Below are positions 59,759 through 64,000 of a DNA stretch of 64,000 nucleotides, one piece after another. The stretch's first letter is position 1. Every line of letters starts with the position of its first letter. The notes beneath the pieces were generated by a model that had not been told where the DNA came from, ran no database searches, and saw only the letters and a list, made by a program, of their open reading frames with translations. Location of the stretch: positions 34,078-98,077 of the forward strand of contig CAZJUJ010000001.1 of assembly GCA_964549135.1 (NCBI GenBank). The letters run 5' to 3'. The translations under genes and the position numbers were made by a program. The DNA is from RUG563 sp964549135. Lineage in GTDB: Bacteria > Bacillota > Clostridia > Christensenellales > Aristaeellaceae.

Positions 59759-61393
59759 ATGAGTGTAGATCTGGTCATTTCCCTGCTGGGCGGGCTCGCC
59801 CTGTTCCTATTCGGCATGCGCATAATGGGCGAGGGTCTGGAGCGCGCCGCCGGCCCCAAGCTGAAGCATTTCCTCACCCTCATGACCCGCAATCGCTTCA
59901 TCGCCATGCTGACGGGTCTCTGCGTTACCGCCATCATCCAATCCTCCGGCGCAACCACGGTTATGGTGGTGGGCTTCGTCAATGCCCAATTGCTTACCCT
60001 TTCCCAGTCCGTGGGGATCATCATGGGCGCCAATATCGGCACCACCATGACCTCGCTGCTTCTCTCCATCCAGTTTGATCCCGCCGCCGTTTTCGCCTTC
60101 ATCGGCATTCTGCTGGTGATGTGCTTTGATAAAAAGGAAACGCTCAAGCAGACGGGTTATGTATTCATGGGCCTGGGCATTCTCTTTGTGGGCATGAATC
60201 TCATGAGCGATTCCATGAAGCCCCTGGGGGATTGGCCCGTTTTTCAGGATCTGATGCGCGGGGTGCGCAATCCCATCCTGGGCGTGCTGGTGGGCCTTGG
60301 CGTCACGGCGCTGCTGCAAAGTTCCTCGGTTTCGGTGGGCATTGTGCAGGTGCTGGCGGGAAGCGGGCTGATTTCCATGGAGGGGGCGCTTTTCCTGCTG
60401 CTGGGGGCCAATATCGGCTCCTGCGTGCCCTCGCTCCTGGCCATGGCCAATTCCAGCATCGCCGCCAAACGCACCGCCATCATCCATCTGCTTTTCAATA
60501 TCGTCGGCACCTTCTTTATCCTGATCATCAGCTTCTTCCTGCCCCTGGCTGAGTGGGCCGAAATGCTGGTGCCCGATAGCCCCAAGCTCTGCATTTCCTT
60601 TATGCATATCAGCTTCAATGTGGTCTGCACCATGCTGCTTCTGCCCATGAGCAATCTCCTGGTCAAGCTTTCCGGGCTCATCATCCGCGGGGAGGATCCG
60701 GTGGAGACTCCCGTCAAAATGCAGTATTATGATGAGCGCCTGCTCAAAACCCCCGCGCTGGCCGCCGAGCAGCTTTACCGCGAGGTATGCCGCATGGGCC
60801 GGGAGGCGCATGAGCATATTATCCTGGCGGTTGAGGCCCTGAAAAATCTTGATTTTTCTCAGGAAAAGGAATTAAACTATCACGAGGAATTATCCGATTA
60901 TCTGGAGGAGGCCATTACCGAGGGGCTGGTGGCGGTCATGCCGCTGGAGCTGAGCGAGCATGAAAGCAAGCGCATCGCCTCCCTCTTCCATGTGGTCACG
61001 GATATTGAGCGCATCAGCGATCATGCGGATAACCTGTATAATCTGGCCAAGGAGCGGGACGCCCGCAACGCCAAGATCTCCGATAAGGCCTCGGAGGAAC
61101 TCAGCGAGCTTTTCCGCCGGGTCACCCGCATCCTCAATACCTCTCTGGAGGGCCTGGAGGAATGGGGCATCACCGATCATGTAATGGAGCTTCTGGAAGC
61201 CGAGGAGCAGAACGTGGACGATATGACCGAGGCCCTGCGCAGAAAGCATATCGAGCGGCTGAAGGAGCATAAATGCACGCCCAAATCCGGCGTCATTTTC
61301 CTGGAAGCCATCAATAACATGGAGCGTATCGCCGATCATGCCATGAATATCGCCTCCTCCGCCCGGGAGGAAAGCCTGCATCTGCATCAGTAA
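59759..61393 (+). CDS. Na/Pi cotransporter family protein with PhoU-like domain
   Basis: 544 residues. Two inverted Na_Pi_cotrans repeats with QSS motifs: GLCVTAIIQSSGATTVMVVG and GLGVTALLQSSSVSVGIVQV, about ten hydrophobic segments, then a cytoplasmic four-helix PhoU-like domain (about 340-544; SDYLEEAITEGL, MERIADHAMNIASSAREE). It imports phosphate with sodium, or modulates it, as in YjbB/NptA proteins. GAGGAGG is 8 bases before the ATG. Confidence 0.92.
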   Translation: MSVDLVISLLGGLALFLFGMRIMGEGLERAAGPKLKHFLTLMTRNRFIAMLTGLCVTAIIQSSGATTVMVVGFVNAQLLTLSQSVGIIMGANIGTTMTSLLLSIQFDPAAVFAFIGILLVMCFDKKETLKQTGYVFMGLGILFVGMNLMSDSMKPLGDWPVFQDLMRGVRNPILGVLVGLGVTALLQSSSVSVGIVQVLAGSGLISMEGALFLLLGANIGSCVPSLLAMANSSIAAKRTAIIHLLFNIVGTFFILIISFFLPLAEWAEMLVPDSPKLCISFMHISFNVVCTMLLLPMSNLLVKLSGLIIRGEDPVETPVKMQYYDERLLKTPALAAEQLYREVCRMGREAHEHIILAVEALKNLDFSQEKELNYHEELSDYLEEAITEGLVAVMPLELSEHESKRIASLFHVVTDIERISDHADNLYNLAKERDARNAKISDKASEELSELFRRVTRILNTSLEGLEEWGITDHVMELLEAEEQNVDDMTEALRRKHIERLKEHKCTPKSGVIFLEAINNMERIADHAMNIASSAREESLHLHQ

Positions 61394-61398
61394 TTTTC

Positions 61399-61448
61399 GG
61401 ATGGCCGCAGTCAGAATGGAGCTTTCTGGTTGCGGCCATCCCCCGTTT
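61399..61448 (+). terminator. Terminator after the Na/Pi cotransporter gene
   Basis: GGATGGCCGCA (61399-61409) pairs perfectly with TGCGGCCATCC (61431-61441), followed by CCCGTTTTC. Confidence 0.7.
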
Positions 61449-61551
61449 TCTGTGCCATCCCTTACCAGAATGGAAATGTATTGGTCATTCTGCCAGAAAA
61501 GAATAGGAATTTTCTAACCGCAAAAAAGCCCGCCCTTTCCCGGAAAATCAA

Positions 61552-61580
61552 TTGATTGTTTTGGCAAGGTACGCTATAAT
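61552..61580 (+). promoter_or_regulatory. Promoter of the Ldh2-malic enzyme operon
   Basis: TTGATT (61552-61557), spacer 17, TATAAT (61575-61580). Confidence 0.8.
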
Positions 61581-61616
61581 AAGTTCAAACTGACTTTTGT
61601 AAGGAGGAAGGAAACT

Positions 61617-62741
61617 ATGCCTGCAAAATCTATCCGGTATACCTATGAGCAACTCAACACCTTCTGCATGGATGCCTTTGTTAAATTCGGCTTCAATCAG
61701 GATCAGGCCCGCATCATTACCGATGTGCTGCTTCTGTCCGATCTTTATGGGATCGAAAGCCATGGCATGCAGCGGCTGGTTCGCTATCACAAGGGCATTG
61801 AAAAGGGCATGATCAAGATCGATGCCAAGCCCGAAATCGTGCATGAAACCCCTGTTTCCGCCGTCATCGACGCCCATGATTCCATGGGTCAGCTGGTTTC
61901 CCATCAGGCCATGAATCTGGCCATCGAAAAGGCCAGGAAGACCGGTATGGCCATCGTTTCCGTCCGCAATTCCAATCATTTCGGCATCGCGGGCTATTAT
62001 GCCAAGATGGCCTGTGATCAGGGCCTGATGGGCATGGCCATGACCAACAGCGAGGCCATCATGGTGCCCACCTTTGCCCGCATGGCCATGATCGGCTCCA
62101 ACCCCATCGCCGTGGCCCTGCCCGCCGATCCCTATCCTTTCTTCTTTGATGCCTCTACCACCGTGGTCACCCGCGGCAAGCTGGAGGTCTACAACAAGAT
62201 GGAAAAGCCCCTGCCCGAAGGCTGGGCCCTCAATAAGGATGGCCATCCCTCCTCGGATGCCAAGGATGTGCTGAAGAATATCGTGGCCAAGAATGGCGGC
62301 GGCATCATGCCCCTGGGCGGCAACAGCGAAACCCTGGGCAGCCACAAGGGCTATGGCTACGGCATGCTCTGCGAAATCTTCTGCTCTGTCTTCTCTCAGG
62401 GCACGCCCTCCAGCCATGTGAATGTGGGCGGCAAATCCGGCACCTGCCATGGCTTCATGGCGGTGGATCCCCATGTCTTCGGCGATCCCGAGGCCATCAA
62501 GGCGCATTTCTCCGCCTATCTGCAGGAACTGCGCGATGCGCCCAAGGCCGATGGCCAGACCCGCATCTACACCCATGGCGAAAAGGAAGTTGCCGCCTAT
62601 GCCGATCGCATGGCCAACGGCATTGATGTCAATATCAATACCGTCGCCGAAATGGCGGATATGGCCCGGTATCTGGGCATGGATGTGGAAAAGTATCTGG
62701 GCAAGGTGGATGTCACCGGCCTGGAGAGCAGCTACAAATAA
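61617..62741 (+). CDS. Malate/L-lactate dehydrogenase family (Ldh2) oxidoreductase
   Basis: 374 residues. NAD(P)-dependent 2-hydroxyacid dehydrogenase of the Ldh_2 fold, distinct from classical LDH/MDH. Seen: SDLYGIESHGMQRL (catalytic His), VRNSNHFGIAGYYA, MTNSEAIMVPTF, GSNPIAVALP, GSHKGYGYGML and MAVDPHVFGD. AAGGAGGAAGG stands before the ATG. It is co-transcribed with a malic enzyme gene 33 bases on, which makes malate the likeliest substrate (inference); other 2-hydroxyacids are used by relatives. Confidence 0.92.
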   Translation: MPAKSIRYTYEQLNTFCMDAFVKFGFNQDQARIITDVLLLSDLYGIESHGMQRLVRYHKGIEKGMIKIDAKPEIVHETPVSAVIDAHDSMGQLVSHQAMNLAIEKARKTGMAIVSVRNSNHFGIAGYYAKMACDQGLMGMAMTNSEAIMVPTFARMAMIGSNPIAVALPADPYPFFFDASTTVVTRGKLEVYNKMEKPLPEGWALNKDGHPSSDAKDVLKNIVAKNGGGIMPLGGNSETLGSHKGYGYGMLCEIFCSVFSQGTPSSHVNVGGKSGTCHGFMAVDPHVFGDPEAIKAHFSAYLQELRDAPKADGQTRIYTHGEKEVAAYADRMANGIDVNINTVAEMADMARYLGMDVEKYLGKVDVTGLESSYK

Positions 62742-62774
62742 TCGGCAAGCATAAAAAGCAGGAGGAGAAAAGCA

Positions 62775-63947
62775 ATGGATGTTAAGGCTGAAGCCCTGAA
62801 AAAGCATTATGAATGGCAGGGCAAGATCGAGGTTGTTTCCCGCACTCCCGTCACCAATTCTCAGGAGCTTTCCCTGGCCTATACCCCCGGCGTTGCCGAG
62901 CCCTGCCTGGTGATCAAGGATAACTACGAAAAATCCTGGGAGCTGACCCGCCGCAGCAATATGGTCGCCGTCATCACCGATGGCACCGCCGTGCTGGGCC
63001 TGGGCGATATCGGCCCCGAGGCCGGTATGCCCGTTATGGAGGGCAAATGCTGCCTGTTCAAGGAATTCGCCGATGTGGATGCCTTCCCCATCTGCATTCG
63101 CTCCAAGGATGTGGATGAATTGGTGCGCACCATTTATCTCATCTCCGGCAGCTTCGGCGGCATCAATCTGGAGGATATCGGCGCGCCCCGCTGCTTTGAG
63201 GTGGAACGCCGGCTGAAGGAGCTGTGCGATATCCCCGTCTTCCATGATGATCAGCACGGCACCGCCATCGTGGTGGCCGCCGCGATGCTCAATGCCCTGC
63301 GCGTGGTCAAAAAGGATATCGGCCAGGTGAAGGTGGTTATCAATGGCGCCGGCGCGGCCGGTATCTCCATCGCCAAGCATATCATTAATCTGGGCGTTCA
63401 GCACCTGACCATGGTGGATCGCTTCGGCATCATCTGCGAGGGCATGGAGGGCCTCAATCCCGCCCACGAAGCCATCAGCAAGGTGACCAACCGCGAGCAT
63501 CTCATGGGCACCCTGGCCGATGCCATGAAGGGCGCGGATGTGTTCATCGGCGTTTCCGCCCCCGGCGTTGTCACCCAGGAAATGGTGGCCTCCATGGCCC
63601 CCGGCGCCTGCGTATTCCCCATGGCCAATCCTGTTCCTGAAATCTATCCGAACCTGGCCAAGGAAGCCGGCGCTGCCGTGGTCGGCACCGGCCGCAGCGA
63701 TTACCCCAACCAGATCAATAATGTGCTGGCCTTCCCCGGCATCTTCCGCGGCGCGCTGGATGTGCGTGCCCGCGATATCAATGAGGAAATGAAGATGGCT
63801 GCCTCCCGCGCTATCGCCGGGCTGGTCAGCGAGGAAGAATTGAACGCCGAATATATTATGCCCAAGGCCTTTGATAAGCGCGTCGGCCCCACTGTCGCCG
63901 CTGCCGTCGCTCAGGCCGCCCGCGATTCCGGCGTCGCCAGACTGTAA
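62775..63947 (+). CDS. NAD(P)-dependent malic enzyme
   Basis: 390 residues. Oxidative decarboxylation of malate to pyruvate. Short prokaryotic form: SLAYTPGVAEPCLVI with the catalytic Tyr, MVAVITDGTAVLGLGDIGPE, metal site around VFHDDQHGTAIVV, Rossmann GAGAAGISIAKHI and ANPVPEIYPN. No phosphotransacetylase extension as in MaeB. AGGAGGAGAAAAGCA precedes the ATG. With the Ldh2 gene it links malate, oxaloacetate and pyruvate pools. Confidence 0.95.
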   Translation: MDVKAEALKKHYEWQGKIEVVSRTPVTNSQELSLAYTPGVAEPCLVIKDNYEKSWELTRRSNMVAVITDGTAVLGLGDIGPEAGMPVMEGKCCLFKEFADVDAFPICIRSKDVDELVRTIYLISGSFGGINLEDIGAPRCFEVERRLKELCDIPVFHDDQHGTAIVVAAAMLNALRVVKKDIGQVKVVINGAGAAGISIAKHIINLGVQHLTMVDRFGIICEGMEGLNPAHEAISKVTNREHLMGTLADAMKGADVFIGVSAPGVVTQEMVASMAPGACVFPMANPVPEIYPNLAKEAGAAVVGTGRSDYPNQINNVLAFPGIFRGALDVRARDINEEMKMAASRAIAGLVSEEELNAEYIMPKAFDKRVGPTVAAAVAQAARDSGVARL

Positions 63948-63954
63948 GGGGATT

Positions 63955-64000
63955 GATGGATATTTTGCGGGAGGATGCTTTTGCGTCAAAAGCACCCTCC
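63955..64000. repeat. Palindromic repeat copy G (cut by window edge)
   Basis: TTTTGCGGGAGG followed by the terminal hairpin arms GGGAGGATGCTTTTG and CAAAAGCACCCTCC, starting 16 bases after the malic enzyme stop. The rest lies outside the window. Confidence 0.85.

Noticed and set aside
61548..63995. An 815-codon minus frame opposite the Ldh2 and malic enzyme genes
   Set aside because: Same antisense artefact; low-complexity Gly/His/Ile product, and both plus genes are certain.
1..64000. tRNA, rRNA, riboswitch or T-box in intergenic spaces
   Set aside because: I examined the spaces for conserved cores and found none that I could support by eye; an Infernal/Rfam scan would be decisive.

Overview
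The window reads as a GC-rich, low-redundancy chromosome segment from a Gram-positive Clostridia-type bacterium (Bacillota), most likely an uncultured gut-type lineage such as Christensenellales or Oscillospirales. Evidence for this: gene orders typical of Firmicutes (murB-whiA-HPr-like; zapA-U32 protease-mutS2), strong AGGAGG-type ribosome sites, near-consensus TTGACA/TATAAT promoters with 17-base spacers, a YesM/YesN two-component pair next to an Lpl-type sugar ABC importer without its own ATPase, secreted SH3/peptidoglycan-binding and VanY-type proteins, and many glycan-active enzymes. No tRNA, rRNA, prophage, transposase or CRISPR array was seen. The 100 Ns at 56953-57052 mark a scaffold join, so this is probably a draft or metagenome-assembled genome.

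Layout. 1-1.7 kb: truncated GH2 glycosidase with a divergent AraC regulator. 1.8-2.7 kb: argF with a consensus promoter and two ArgR-like boxes. 3.2-6.1 kb (minus): murB-whiA followed by a Crh-like HPr domain fused to an aminoglycoside-type nucleotidyltransferase. 6.2-12.3 kb (minus): membrane protein, RsuA-type pseudouridine synthase, RsmC-type methyltransferase, PatB/MalY lyase, PepV dipeptidase, DUF1667 protein, ManA. 12.5-21.3 kb (plus): cyclophilin, zapA, U32 protein, mutS2, response regulator, histidine kinase, ispE. 21.6-22.8 kb (minus): secreted NagZ-like GH3. 23-30.7 kb (plus): sugar locus (beta-propeller glycosidase, two permeases, binding protein, YesN, YesM). 30.8-35.3 kb: an unusual sensor-LuxR regulator divergent from a DUF5107-TPR protein. 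35.5-46.5 kb: small membrane protein, secreted metallo-beta-lactamase-fold protein, galM, VanY-like peptidase, glgP-malQ, GH116. 46.6-51.2 kb (minus): Gld-type ABC exporter with DUF4340 and GldG-like partners. 51.4-64 kb: small membrane protein, Gfo/Idh/MocA (GH109-like) protein, ackA, ridA, an SH3-repeat cell-wall protein, a lipase-like protein, Na/Pi cotransporter, Ldh2-type dehydrogenase and malic enzyme.

Two things stand out. First, the HPr-nucleotidyltransferase fusion at 3176-4201: its HPr part has lost His15 but keeps Ser46 in exact family numbering, as in Crh, suggesting that HPr kinase could control a nucleotidyl transfer activity. Second, a family of roughly 300-bp nested palindromes sits next to gene 3' ends throughout the window (about 2.83, 21.3, 35.8, 39.5, 51.96, 53.4 and 63.96 kb, plus a decayed copy at 1.69 kb). 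Their terminal hairpins vary in sequence with compensating changes, and each full copy has a terminator-like central hairpin. No transposase is nearby; they look like non-autonomous elements that double as bidirectional terminators.

Functionally the window combines cell-envelope genes (murB, nagZ, VanY, SH3 protein, zapA, ispE) with glycan catabolism (GH2, beta-propeller glycosidase/ABC, GH116, glgP/malQ, galM, GH109-like, manA) feeding fermentative metabolism (ackA, malic enzyme, Ldh2).
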